From Cristatella mucedo (Eukaryota; Bryozoa; Phylactolaemata; Cristatellidae), in assembly GCA_009760855.2 (NCBI GenBank), contig WPIO01000031.1:3272001-3336000 (forward strand): 64,000 bases of DNA, written 5' to 3'. Numbering within the stretch: position 1 is the first letter of the stretch; the number at the start of each line of letters is the position of its first letter. Below the pieces are notes generated by a model, which saw only the letters and a program-made list of their open reading frames with translations, was not told where the DNA came from and made no database searches. Shown in pieces: positions 24,007 through 49,740 of this stretch. The translations under genes and the position numbers were made by a program.

Positions 24007-24840
24007 CGTAGCAGCAGCCACCGCGGCGACGTAGCAGCAGCAGCAGCACTTGCTCGGTGCCACGCCGGTGCTGATCCGACGGAGATGTGCAGTTCGTCTA
24101 TATTTGCGCACGCATCTCATGCGGCGGCCACGTAGCTCGGCAAGCGACAATCGGCTCATTCCAACGACAGATTCGCTCGGGCGCCTTCGACTCGCACCAT
24201 CGAGTTCGAACAACGATTTGCCGATGGGGCGGTGCTCCGATATGTGCGGGTGTGAAGCTAGGGAAAAACAAAGCACCAGATGCAGCGCCCAAGGCGCAGC
24301 CAGCGCACCACCAATCGTCGCTCGTCGTAGGCATTGTGGGGCAAGCGGGCAGTACAGCAGCACCCCAACAGCAAAACCGGCAGCTTCGACGGCAGTGCCT
24401 CCACTGGGCAGTGCCTCCGGGAGGGGGCGCCACTAGTGACGGGGGCTGCGCTCGATCGACAAAAAAACGGTGGCACGAGGCACAGGGCACGTGCCGAGGA
24501 CGAAAGCTTGGCAGCCCGAGGCGGCGGCGGCAGCAGCAGCGGGGTGAGGCGGTGCGACCTGCGGAGGGCGACAACAAAAGAGGGTACGAGAATCAAAGAG
24601 ACGGCAAGAGATATAGAACATCTCGTTATGCTCGTACATTGTCAACCGCAACTGGCAGCCACTAAGGGAGCCAGACGTGGACTGGGTAATAAAAAATAAA
24701 TATCAACAACGAGATGTGGCACGAGCGATGCACTAGCATGTGCGCACACACGACCGGACTACGAGCAAGCGCCGATCGCCAGCGCCGGCGCTGCGATAAG
24801 AGATAGCTGCAGCTGCTGCTGCTGTGCCATACACCACGAG
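24007..24840. other. Convergent 3' ends of CFAP70 and Pellino
   Basis: This 834-bp stretch separates the two stop codons, so it must hold both 3'UTRs, possibly overlapping. It begins with GTAGCAG triplet repeats. It also holds plus-strand AATAAA at 24688-24693 and 24695-24700. I see no AATAAA on the minus strand here, so the Pellino polyadenylation site is unassigned. Confidence 0.6.
24688..24700 (+). promoter_or_regulatory. Candidate CFAP70 polyadenylation signals (two AATAAA)
   Basis: Two overlapping-range AATAAA hexamers sit about 680 bp after the CFAP70 stop, on the coding strand. They are the first such hexamers I see downstream of the stop. Confidence 0.5.
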
Positions 24841-38629
<13,789 letters not shown>

Positions 38630-39883
38630 GAAGCACCGCTGCTAGCAGCGCCTGAGCGGCAGCGGCGGCGGCGACCATGGCAAAGCATGGCTGCGGACTC
38701 GATACTTCCGGTAGACATGCATGTGGGCACACATTCCACGAGCAAGAGTCAGAGGCTGCGTTTCGATTCGTAAACGCTCGAGGACTCCGGCCGTTAAGGC
38801 ACGTGCGCAGCTGCACCTGTTGCGTGGCCTCTGGTGCTCTCAGCAGCCAGCAGCAGCAGGAGTGCTCTGCACGGCCAGACGGTGGCATGCTGACCTGTAG
38901 CCGAGCCGACGACCAGCCCTTGCTCTCAGCATCGGCAGACTGAGTGAATCCCCGAGTGGCAAGCCTGGGCCAGGTCGTCGTCGTTCGGCGCAGTAGCCAG
39001 GCACAGCCAGAGAAGCGCGCAAGCTACTACGAGTGGACGTGGCCATCCAGACTAGGAATTTTGCAGCCGAATCCATCATGTCACGTTAGCAGAAGATGGA
39101 CACGTGGACACTGGCCACTGCCGACGACACTGTGACAACCAGTGACGAGTCGTCCCGAGGGACATGCTTGATGAATTGCATCACCGCCCTCGCGACCGGC
39201 CTCGCGAGCTAGGCGGCACAGCGAGTTTGAGCTGCAGCGCTGGCTGCTTGCTGCGTCTACCTAGAGTACAGACGGACCGGCATACCTCGCTAGCACTACC
39301 TCGGTGCAATCAATATCGTCGCGATGCACCTATCCTGTGTGGCGTCACTCCATCTACCTGGCGGGCAGCTATGGCGACTGGGCTGATACGATCACGCAGC
39401 AGCTGGCTGCAGCTGGGAACTTGCTCTCGAAGTGGCCAGCTGCAGCCACGCCAGCCCGGCCGACACACAAGGTGAGATCGGCAAACCGAATGTAAATAAA
39501 TACATATCCAGGCAACTCGGATGGCTACCCTAAAAGAAGGAACCAGATGCAGACACCGCTGGGGAATCCCTAACCAGCACTCTCACGAAAGTGGCGGAGG
39601 AGCTACTTGCCGACGGCGACGCAGCAGGCAATGACAGCACGGTGGCAAAACTTTAGCTGGAACTGAATCAACTGGAGTCAACAGCTGCCAGTCTGGCGAT
39701 GCAGGATCAGCTGAAGGCACGCGGGCGCCATCAGGTGCCGTCCGATGGCATGAATGAGCATGGATGATAGGTAGTGTGGCAACAAGAGGGAAGACCGGGT
39801 GGATTAAATTAAGCCATGGCAATAATGCCAGACCAGCCACGGATTACGCCTCCCCCTTGCCCGGCAGGCCCGGGTTCAGTGAG

Positions 39884-39908
39884 ACTGTGTGTGTGTGTGT
39901 GTGTGTGC
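39884..39908 (+). repeat. (GT)n microsatellite
   Basis: A short run of about 22 bp GT. Confidence 0.8.
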
Positions 39909-40479
39909 GTGAGTGAGCAAGCGCTTGCGCACAAAAACCACATAGATTTCCACAAAGAGCAGGAGGACGTCACTCTAGTCACTGCCGTGCCGTGTGCCGC
40001 TGCCCGACGGTTCAGAGCAAGCAGCTGGAGGCCTCGGACTCGGCCGGCCCTGTGCGCAAAGGGCATCACTCGCGGTGGTCGAGTCAGCCGGCCGGTGTGA
40101 GTCTTCACTCACCGACTCATTTTGAGTTATCTCACTCCTACATGCTCTCGCTCACTGACAGATCCCAACGACGCATCGCGAGCAGTGGCGGCGGCGGTGA
40201 CGGCCAGCAAGATCGGGAGCCGCCATCTTGGCTCGGTCGGTATGAGATCGGCGGCCAGAATTCGGCCGGGCACTCCAGGCCGCCAAGTGCTCGCTCTGTC
40301 TGTCCTCCGTGCCAGTGGCTCCGCTCCATCCCTTCGGCTATGCTAGCTGCTGCTGCTACCGCCTCGGCTGCAGGGAGCGCGAATCGAGAGCGGCGCACCG
40401 AATCGCAATCACAAGAGCAAAGCGAGCATGCGAGCGAGCCATCACTAGCGCCACCTAACCTGCCCCATCCCCGGAAACT

Positions 40480-40625
40480 CTGCCCTGGTGACCGAGCGGC
40501 TATGCCTCTTGATAGCCCTACCAACCTCGAATCCTTGGCATACGTGCTGACACTGTGCATGCTTGCTGACTCTAACCATGTGGTCATGACAGCATACGCA
40601 AAGTGCTCAGAAAGAGATTGGCGGA
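40480..40625 (+). mobile_element. LINE family B 3' tail, truncated
   Basis: ACGTGCTGACACTGTGCATG, GCATACGCAAAGTGCTCAGA and AAGAGATTGG match the 3'UTR of the copies at 41320 and 56070. It ends where the 14-bp array begins. Confidence 0.6.
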
Positions 40626-40635
40626 ATTCCATTTT

Positions 40636-40705
40636 GGGCCACTTGAGCCGGGCCACTTGAGCCGGGCTACTTGAGCTGGGTCACTTGAGCCGGGCCACTT
40701 GCACT
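40636..40705 (+). repeat. 14-bp tandem repeat, 5 copies (GGGCCACTTGAGCC)
   Basis: Five contiguous 14-mers with cores CCACTTGA, CCACTTGA, CTACTTGA, TCACTTGA and CCACTTGC. The core resembles the NK2-class homeodomain site (T[C/T]AAGTGG on the other strand). The unit length is not a multiple of three, which argues against coding. Confidence 0.85.
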
Positions 40706-41319
40706 GGGAGCAGCCGGGGCAGTTCCAGTGCCGGAGAAGACCCAGCGCAGCACCTTCTACTACGGGCGGCTTGTCCCTCTGAGCAAGCACTACTGCGAAC
40801 CATAGCAGCCGTAATCAGCAGGGCCAGTCCCGACTCCTGCCACACATAAAACGAGACCGGCTCCGGGCACTGCTGCCCCGAACGAAAAAGCAATCACTCG
40901 GCCTCGAACAGGCAAAAGAAGCCGAGGTAATTATCTGTGCATGACAGAGAAGTGGGCCGGCAATTTTCGTGGGCCTCAGACACTGCCGACAGTCATTCGT
41001 CGTCGGTCGCCACCGCCTGCCCCTCAGGCAGCAGTCTATCGGTCCCAGTGGGCCCACAAGGGTCTTTCATCCGTGGCCAATACAGACCCGGCGGCCAACC
41101 AAATTACACAGCCATTCTTCTGCTTTGTCTGAGCGTGTCAGCAGGTGCACAGGCGAGATGCCCAGTTGCCTCTCACTTGCCTTCTCATGTGCAGATAAAC
41201 CAACCGACGAACGACGAGGACCGGCAATCCGTGCTCGGCAGCCAGAGAGAGCGCTTGCAGCGGCAGCGCACGCTGCTGCTGCTGCTGCTGCTGCCTCGGC
41301 CGACCCTTCCCAAGTATCT

Positions 41320-41615
41320 TTGACCTGCGTCAGAACATCCCATGACCTGACCACATTTAAAAGAAACTTAAAAACACACCTTTTTAGAACAGCATTTAGT
41401 GGGTCCCTGTGATTCGTCCTTGATGTGCTTATGCGTGCTGACACTGTGCATGCTGCCACTAACCATATTATTCATTGTGTTTGTTTTTCAAGCATGACTT
41501 TACTTACTATTCAATTGCATATCACTTTGCAGCAAATGTAAAGCGCCTAGAGAGAGATTAAGTTCTCTGAGGGCGCTTTATCAAGTGCAATATTATTATT
41601 ATTATTATTATCCGC
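41320..41615 (+). mobile_element. LINE family B 3' end, well preserved
   Basis: Starts in CCCATGACCTGACCACATTT, then AAAACACACCTTTTTAGAAC, and ends with CAAATGTAAAGCGCCTAGAG, AGAGATTAAGTTCTCTGAGG and (ATT)7. It is the best copy here for defining the family's 3' terminus. Confidence 0.85.
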
Positions 41616-41999
41616 TCATGCCACAGCAGCAGGCACGGGAAGCACCTACACTTGGCGTCGATATTCCGCGAGAGACCACAGCTCCAAGGCGACACGTGAC
41701 CACGAGGACAAGCAGTATTTCGCGAAGTTCGCCGACGTCGCTTGCCGCAGAAGGCAGGCTGGCACGTGATCGTAAGGACACGTGACAGCCAGCCACTGAG
41801 CTGATTAACAAGCCTCGGGAGGCCATTAACTAGTCACCGGCCAGTTAATACCAAATGATCGTGCGGCCGACAGAAATTAGATGAGGCAGCCGTGTAGAGC
41901 CGGGCATCAGACCTCAGCCATGAGAGCTTAAAGCCGGTAACAGAGGGGAAAGCCTGCATCTCGGAACGTCGACCCCTTCAGCATTACGACTGCTTCTAA

Positions 42000-44900
42000 G
42001 CGGTGCTACAGTGACACGGCACGTGTGCTGCTCGCGAAGGTTGCCGACGAGTGGCGACAGCTATTGGTTGGTTATACACTCAGTGTGCCGACTTGTCTGC
42101 CGAGCGGCGACCGACCGCGAGGCGACTGGCTGGTATAGCGCTCGCTCTTATAACTTGCATCGCGCGCTCGGGTCTGCTGCACTCGAAGCACTCGGCCGAG
42201 CGCCGGCGCGCATCAGCGTCGGGCTTTGGGAAGCAATTTCCTGATGTAACAAAAAAACTAATCAGCAGTCTAATTGGAAAATCAGAGACGGCCGCCTCTG
42301 GAATAGGCAGCAGCGCGAACCGCCAGCCAGCAGGCATGAAATAAAAGACGTCATTAACACATTATACAGTCCAAGCTACTTTCAGGTCAGTTCGGTGGGC
42401 TTCGTTCGTCGCGGGCACACCGACCGTTCTCTGCCTCTGCCGAGGATGTAGTTGCCTTACATAACCTAACAATGGATTGGCTGGGGTCGAGGCGTATATT
42501 TGCGTCCACGAAGGGTCGAGGAGAAACTGAGCCCAGCAGCAGCAGTAGCAGCGGCGGCGGCAGCAGCGCAGCGCCCATCACCCTACAGTCGGCTAACAAA
42601 AATGCGCGACTCTCCGCTAAGCCCGCGGGGGCGGCACCCACCGTTGGCTCCTATCTACCGGCACAGCGCGCCTCTGACAAAGGACCGCCGGACTAGACGT
42701 CGCTACGTTCTGCATTCCCGTCAACGCCGGCGCTAACTCAAACGCCGCTACATTATGCATTCCCTTCGGAGCCGGCACTAAGAAACGCGTCAGACGCTAG
42801 CGTGTCTGCAAGCAACAGCTACGACGACAGCTTACGAACCTAGAGAACGCAATTCGCTGGGCCGCGCCGCCGCGAACGGCAACAGGCGAGACAAAGACGG
42901 CGGGGTCAGGTGAAGCTACGTGTTTCTCAGTGTATCAAGAGGCAAGACGAGCAGGAGTTTCAAGCACGCGCTTTTTACCCTTGATCCCGCTCCTGCGGCA
43001 TGGAGGAAGCCCGAGCACAGCTGAGCGCTCAGTAGCGCAAGTGGCTAACGACGTAGGCTCGCAGCAATCCGGGTATCGCCTTCAGAGGTCGCAGCGTCCC
43101 AACCTGCGGCTAACGGTGGCACCGCCCACTTCCGCTAGCGTCCCATTGGCTCGTCTAAATTGAGCGGCCCTTTTCGTGGGAGCCGCGCCACGGGGGGGGG
43201 GGTGCGCCCGAGTGTGTCGTTCTTTTGACTTCTTTATAAGCCTGAGGGATTCTTGCGCTCACGGAGTCGGAATTTCGTGCGAAAGCTTGGAGTCCGGAGA
43301 AAGCTAAGCACTCGGGAGAAACTGCAGGCGATGAACTCGTACGTACGAGGATTTTGCCCTCTTCTTGTCCGAGTCCGCACGGTGGAAAAGCAGGAGGTGC
43401 AGAATCCCTAGGACGCACGGCGCCAGTGTAACGGCGGGGTTAGATTGTGCTACGTGCGCCCAGAACAGGTAATGCTGCTACTGCCTTTGGAGCATTGGAG
43501 ACACGGGCGATGCACGATCTCGCACTGCTTGGTCACGTGGGATGCGACCAATCTATGTCTATGTGTCGCTCTCCAGTCATAATAATAACGATAATAATAA
43601 TAAGCCGTGGCTCAGCGCTTCGTATTCCTTGCAATACGGTAGGCGTACAAACGGAGCTCTCTTGCTCTTAAGTCATCGGCCGACGATCCCGAGACTACTA
43701 CTGCCGCCTCTCACGGACCATCGGCGCCGGGCGCCCAGCGGCCTGAACACATCGCTTGCGTAATAGGTTTGGCCGCGCGACGTTCCGCCGCTGCTGGTTG
43801 GGGCTATGAAACGAAATATTTCTCGCCTCTGCCTTTGTAGTGAGCTAGACTAGCAGTCGTAAAGAAATTTAAAAGCCTGCAGAAATCCGCCGTTGGCCAA
43901 TAAGCACTACTTCAGATTAAATGCCAAATCGCGGTCTGGGACCACCGACATCAGACAGCTCACGCTGCATCGCGAGCTGCCTGACGTTGGCCGACGTCCA
44001 GCTCGCGCGTCTGAAAAAAAAATGAAATATAATTCATTATCCCCATCAAAAGCTGCTCGCCAGATCGGCTGAGCAGACCGTGCGACGCGAGTGAGTCGGT
44101 CTTCAATCGTCGACGGGAGATGAGATGAATAAACGGATCCGACTCAGCTGCGCGGCCATTGCTGAGCGCTGAGCCTGCGGGAGGCGGCGGCGGCGGCAGT
44201 GGCGCACCTTACTCTACTTTGCGGTCGCTCTGCGCCCGTTGACCGCCACCTTTGACCCACTGCTTCGAAGTGTACCGCCAGCGCCTAGCCACCTCTGAAG
44301 TAGCCATCCGTGTTGCTCGGCTACTCGACCAATGCTCGGCTGCACGCGCGGCGGCGTCCCGGCGACCAGGCGGCTGGGCGCGACGGATTCCGAATCCCGA
44401 GGTCCCGGGTCGCGCGTCTTGCGGTCGGGCGATACGACTATTCGCCGACCGACTTCGCACTCTGACTACAAAGCGGTGGTCCGTGGCGCCAGCGCGGCAC
44501 GTGGGGAAAGATGGCCGCAACTAGAAGAGTGCTCGGAAACGTCTTCAGCTAGACGCAGGGTCCTCGGCGGCGATGTGTCCTCCACTGCGAATAATTCCAT
44601 TATAAAAATTAGCTGCTCTCGCGCGCCGAGTTTTTAAAATACTCTTAGAAGAAACATCACGTTTCGCGGCAGCACTCTTCTATTTATTTTAACGCGATCA
44701 ATTTAGCCATTCCAACTGAGGCACGCTTCTCCCCGGGGTGTGCGTATTTTGGCAACCTCCGGCGTGATCGGATGCAGGTAGATACCGCTTACCGTATACC
44801 GGAAAGAACTTCCGCTCGGCGACCCTGGTCCGACGTGCGCTCGCTTAGCTTCCGACCAAGCGAAGCGCATCTTACGCCGCCGCTCCTCGACGTCTCCCGG

Positions 44901-45750
44901 TCTGCGGGAGACGTCTGCATCGCGCGTCAAAAGAAATAGGGCAGGACAGAGGTCAAACGAGCGCATCGGGGCAGTAAGCCAGCGCACCGGCCGCCCGCGC
45001 AGCATTCGGCTCGTCGCCCCGCCTGCTCGGCATTGGCTGCGGGGGGGGGGGGCGCCGGCCCGACGCAGCCATCGCAACTACGCGGCCGCCCGACAACCGG
45101 CCGGAAGAAAGTCGGCGAATTATTTATTAGCTCTTCCCCGCTCCGTGAAAAAATGTCTGAGCACCGCTGCTTCGCGCGCGCGCGCGAGCGAGAGAGCGAG
45201 AGAGAGAGAGCGCGTGCGAAGTCGGCCGAGTAGTTAAGCAAGCAAAGCGATTGGGCAAAGCAACTGAGCGTCGGTCGAGCGAAACGGACGCAACTGCGAC
45301 CTTGTCGATGCCGCGTGGGCGACGTTTCGCGAGCCTTCGAGCTTCGCTTGCCTCAAATTTAGCCTCGCCAAAAAGCTGCAGACGCCAGCGCCGCACGACC
45401 GGCTGCGCGTTGGTGCCCGGATGTCCGCCGCTGCTTCTTCTGCACGAAGGACGGCCGCGAGCCGCTGCTCTTCCCGCTCGGCTGCGCCGCTCGTCACCGG
45501 TGCGGTGGCGCAGCGCGGCGCCGGAGCGCGCCGCGCTGCACACGCGCACTGGACGCGTCCCACAGCGGTGCGCCACGCTCAAGATGCCGACACGGTCTCT
45601 ACCGGCGAAGTGGACGCGAGAGAATGTACGCGAGACTCCCCCGAGTGCGGCTCCTGCATGCGCGACTTTCTCTTTCCAGAGCAACTCGGAGTAGCACGCA
45701 TTGCACGACGTTCCGGCAGTCGATTGTCCTCAAGATGCGTCCAGAGGTCA
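42000..45750. other. CpG-rich block, possible promoter region
   Basis: About 3.7 kb with many CpG dinucleotides, unlike the neighbouring sequence on the right, and nearly free of LINE/SINE fragments. Short GC-rich ORFs on both strands look compositional. It may hold the promoter and 5' exon of Pellino (transcribed leftward) or of an unrecognised gene. Composition was judged by eye. Confidence 0.45.
43578..43602 (+). repeat. Short ATA/ATAATA run
   Basis: About 25 bp of AATAATAACGATAATAATAA; possibly a LINE tail remnant, but no flanking family sequence is evident. Confidence 0.5.
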
Positions 45751-45784
45751 TAACTGATCCGAAATTCGGGCCAAGGACTTAGAC

Positions 45785-46330
45785 AGGGATGTCTCATTCA
45801 AGTTGGTGCACGCATTCGTGACCATACCGTCTCTGCACCATGTATCTAGCTCCTTAGTTCTGTCTCGGCTAGATTATTGTAATTCCCTTTTGGCTGGGCT
45901 ACCGCAAAAAGCCGCGAGGCCACTGCAGCTGCCTACGAATACGGCTGCAAGGCTGGTTTGCTAATCCCAGAGGTTTGACCGCGTGTCTTCCTTGCTAAAA
46001 GTCCTAGGACGGCTGCCGGTTGGTCGACGGAGGCAGAGAAAGCTCTTATGCCGACATGCAAGGCTCGAAACGGCTTGGCTCCTCCGTACTTAGCTGAACT
46101 GCTGCACTTTCTGCCTCCTTGTGCCCTCAGGTCCTGTACAATACATAAGCTGTTTCATTCATCCGCTTAGAGACCGTTGACGACAGAAGCTTTTGCTCAG
46201 GAGGCCCTAGACTGTGGAACTCACTTCCACAATTCTTATGCAACGACAACTACTCTCTACTGACGACTATGGCCCATCCTTTCCAGCTGCACTTGCTGCA
46301 CAGTCGATGTACTTTCTGCAAATCAGCCAG
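45785..46330 (+). mobile_element. LINE family A 3' fragment, plus strand
   Basis: Encodes [20 protein letters not shown], then [34 protein letters not shown] and GPVQYISCFIHPLRDR, with stops. These are the classic C-terminal residues of an L2/CR1 RT. It borders the right edge of the CpG-rich block. Confidence 0.85.
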
Positions 46331-46639
46331 CTTGCAGTTTCTTGAATCTAGAGAATTGGGCAGGAACTTTCCGTGCGAGAGTTTGCTAAATTGGACATCG
46401 CCAAAAAATGGAGCATCGGTGATGCGTGTACCGTGTCTGTCTATGTAAGACGATCAAACATTTCAAGCTGACCGTGTATTGGCAAACAGGTATTGACTTG
46501 ACCAAGCAGAAACATAAGCGTATGCCGTGAACTGCAAGCTTTATTGACCTTCAGGAAAAGCCAAAAACAGATATGTTGATGAGGCGCTTCTAGATCTTTT
46601 GGTAAGCATACTAGCAATGTAAAATAAGCTATCACTTCG

Positions 46640-46800
46640 ATTACCAGCTTTCATTGGCATTTGAATCGGTTTTAGCTTCTATACCGTAACGATTGTTACC
46701 ACTAATCGTTTGGTCATGCTTTTTTTACAGCATCTGTAAAATGCGTAGAAAGCGGTTCAGTTCTCTGAGGAGGCTGTACAAATGTAGTATTATTACATCA
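46640..46800 (+). mobile_element. LINE family B 3' tail
   Basis: TTTACAGCATCTGTAAAATG, then CGGTTCAGTTCTCTGAGG and a short ATT end. Confidence 0.7.
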
Positions 46801-47019
46801 GTAGGAGTTTTCAAAGCGACGCTAAGTGGCAATCGTCCTCCGAGGTATGAGCCTTGGAGGTATGGGGTTCACTAATTAAGCTTTGTCTCTTACCGACGTA
46901 ATCGCCAACCACAATCTAGGCTTTCCTTTAATGCAAACGAAACAGCTGTACCTGTGCTTTTGACACCTCTTTCCACTTATGGGCAACCCTTATGTGATTC
47001 AGAAACTGAAAATCCTAAA

Positions 47020-47910
47020 TCTTGAAATGGGTCAGGTCGGCCGGCCTTCTGCAGCGTCTTCTCGCAGTCTGGGTGCCCAATTTAATGCGACCTTTCACCA
47101 GCCGACCAATCAGGTCTACTGTCAAATCTCCTACTTTCGGATAGGTACCATTGCAAAAATTTGACCCCCACCTCGACAAAGATACCAAAAACCAGCTGGT
47201 CCGTGCATTTATGGCATCCTGCTTAGACTTCGTTACTCGCTACTTGAATGTCTTACTGCTTGTGCAAAGTGATGCTTACAGTTGGTTTAAAACTCTGCCG
47301 CTAAGCCTGTCTGTCGTGAACGTCACAGCTTCTAACATTACACTACTACTCGCCAACTTGCACTGGCTCCCCATCAAGCAGCGTATCGAATAAACGGTTT
47401 TGTCACTTAATTCTGGATCTCTCAATTCTCTTGCTCAAGCCTATCGTTCCTTACTACTTCCCGATCACTCGCTAGGCATCATATCGCCCGATCTTCCGAC
47501 TCAAGTCGTATAGCCCTGCTTCGAACCAGCCTCTAATTCTTAGAAGATCGTACCATTATTTTGTATGCTCCCAAAGCATTGCTATTCACTTCCGAATGTC
47601 GCCACGACATTCCGTGACAAGGTAGCAATTAAAAAGAAGCTAAGATGCGCTTGTTCTCCACACTATTTGCTGGGTCCGGCTGAATTCTTGAATTTGTGTA
47701 TGTGTGTGTGCGTGTGTGTGTGTGTTCGCGCGCGCACGCGCGGGCATGTGTGCGCACGGGCGCGTGTATGTGTGTACTTCTGCATGCTTACACAGCACAA
47801 GTTACCACCAACCATGTAGACATGCTTCTTGTACAGCAAATGTAAACTGCCTATATAATACTTTATTTCACCGAGGAGCCATAAAAGATCTTTTTATTAT
47901 CACTATTATC
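47020..47910 (+). mobile_element. LINE family B, RT C-terminal and 3' tail
   Basis: Encodes SLGAQFNATF, KDTKNQLVRAFMASCLDF, LLLANLHWLPIKQRIE and DKVAIKKKLRCAC in order, with stops, followed by TGTACAGCAAATGTAAACTG and a TTATTAT end. A CG-containing (TG)n microsatellite (47697-47780) sits in the 3'UTR. Confidence 0.8.
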
Positions 47911-47934
47911 GAAACGTAGCTGAAAGTAGGCAGC

Positions 47935-48125
47935 AGACTAGACTGCGGAGCTAAGGCAGTAGTCTAGTGAAAGGTCACTTTGGAACAGGACACCAAAATT
48001 TCGTGCAGATGCAACAAGAAATATGCTAGCCGAGCCCAATTGGAAGTTTGGGCTATCACATTTCTGAGTAGCGGTAGGTTTGTTCATAACTAGTTAGTTG
48101 ATTTTATAGTCAATCAGTTTGAAAA
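47935..48125 (-). mobile_element. LINE family B internal fragment, minus strand
   Basis: On the plus strand it aligns with 2540-2690 (CTAGTGAAAGGTCACTT, TGCAGATGC, TGCTAGCCGAGCCCA and CATAACTA in order), the complement of the SLxLDDHIS region of the plus-strand copy at about 50030-50080. Confidence 0.65.
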
Positions 48126-48129
48126 AGTT

Positions 48130-48487
48130 TGCTGGCCGCCAAACGCGAATGTGAGTCAGTTCATGCAACAAAATAGTTGGGAGTGTTTGACGTGGTGGAC
48201 AGCGTGGTGGATATACGAAAGCACAAATACAAGATGAAAGCCTAGAGCCGTGTTCTCCCTTTAAAAATTCCTGGGTACACTTATCCGACTGAGTACAGCC
48301 TCCTGTTTTTTATATGGAAGGACTTTAGCGGTTTGAGTCAGGCAAAAAGAATTGCTTTCTGCAGACACGATCTTTGCGAAACACTTGACGTGGGTAGCGA
48401 TCCCTTTTTTGAATTACGGTCTCTGCATCGTTACATCTCCTTTTATCTCCTTTTCAATGTGTACAGGGCATATACCTGTGTATATAA

Positions 48488-48526
<39 letters not shown>

Positions 48527-49740
48527 GCATATAGATAGGTTAATAAAAAGTTACGGTACATACATGCACGTTTTGTATAACTCTATATAACGTTTGAGCG
48601 TATTAAACGTGATCCTGTTTACGTATGTATAGGTGCATGTATTTTCGTACCCCAGAGTTGGTGAATTCCTTCGGATTTAAAAAATGGAGGACGTAAGACG
48701 AGCCCTCGAGCGATTGAATAACATGTTAATCTGATTTTTCAAACTAAAACCAAAGTGATCTTGGAATGAATTACTTTCACGAAGGAAACAGTAATTTGGC
48801 CTTGTTTCGTTATGAAATTACGAAGCTCTGATTCACATCAGACCGGAGATATTATGGATCTACGATTTTTTTGTATCATCATCGCTAGAACGCGCAAAGT
48901 CCTGGTATTAAAGCTCTGGGTAACAATTCGGCTAGCTAATATATGGAGAGCTAATATGACTTCAAAACCCATGCGGCATCGAGGACAATTGTTATATGCA
49001 TATAATATCGCGATGTAATAATTTATCAACTATGCAGATATTTAAAATAGACTGTCTTCGTTAAGTCTTGCTTAGCTACGTTATAAGAATGTGTTTTTGA
49101 CCTTTTTGATCTCGTATTTGTTAGAACTAATTTGCAATACCCGATGAATATCGACCTAACAGAAAGCCTCATCCGCGAGCCAGATGTCTTTGAAATATTG
49201 CAGACCTACAACTTAAAAAAGTGTCAGTAGTATAAGGGTGAAGAAAAATTGTATGCGTCGTTTTTTTCATTAAATCATTATTAAATTTATTAAATTATTA
49301 TTGCATTAAATTATTATTAAAATTACGGCGCACGAACTTTTTCCTCAACCTTATAATTATGGCGTCATTTAATGCACCGGTTTTGTCCTACGGTTTTTCA
49401 TGGTATGACATACTACAAAGTGGCATTCTTTTTTTGAAAGTCGGGTTCTTTGGCAGCTACACTTGTTAAAATCATGAAGCAAAATAAATTATATAAATTA
49501 AGTAGCATAAATTAACGCAAGTAAAATTCAATCTAAAATTATGCACATTTCAAGCCTAATGCCCAACAGCTCTTATTCATCATGAATAGTATTACAAATT
49601 GATTATCTGAATATCGCATTGCTCGTAAGCTTATTAAGGGCTATTTAATAATTGGTCTGCAGCTCTTAGTCAGTGGCCAAGATCAACGATCGTAGTCATG
49701 AGGCATAAAATCGTGAATACAATGTGCTCCAGAGATCTGT
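48130..49740. other. AT-rich gene-poor stretch
   Basis: Markedly AT-rich compared with 42-46 kb. It contains (TA)n at 48490-48525 and TTATTAAA runs near 49265-49320. I see no coding signature or repeat match. Confidence 0.5.
48488..48525 (+). repeat. (TA)n microsatellite
   Basis: About 36 bp of TA. Confidence 0.9.

Larger units (their letters stand above)
38642..42000. other. Upstream flank of Pellino; no recognisable gene
   Basis: GC-rich, with short ORFs only. It contains two LINE family B tails and the 14-bp array at 40636. The segment 39560-39780 reads as an Ala/Leu/Gln-rich helix-like frame broken by one TAG, which I cannot assign. A Pellino 5' exon with the initiator ATG may be hidden here or in the CpG-rich block beyond. 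Confidence 0.5.

Noticed and set aside
45370-45690. A frame reading RRCFFCTKDGREPLLFPLGC, suggesting a zinc-binding protein.
   Set aside because: Continues into Arg-rich low-complexity sequence, no clear splice-supported extension, and all three frames are open because of high GC.
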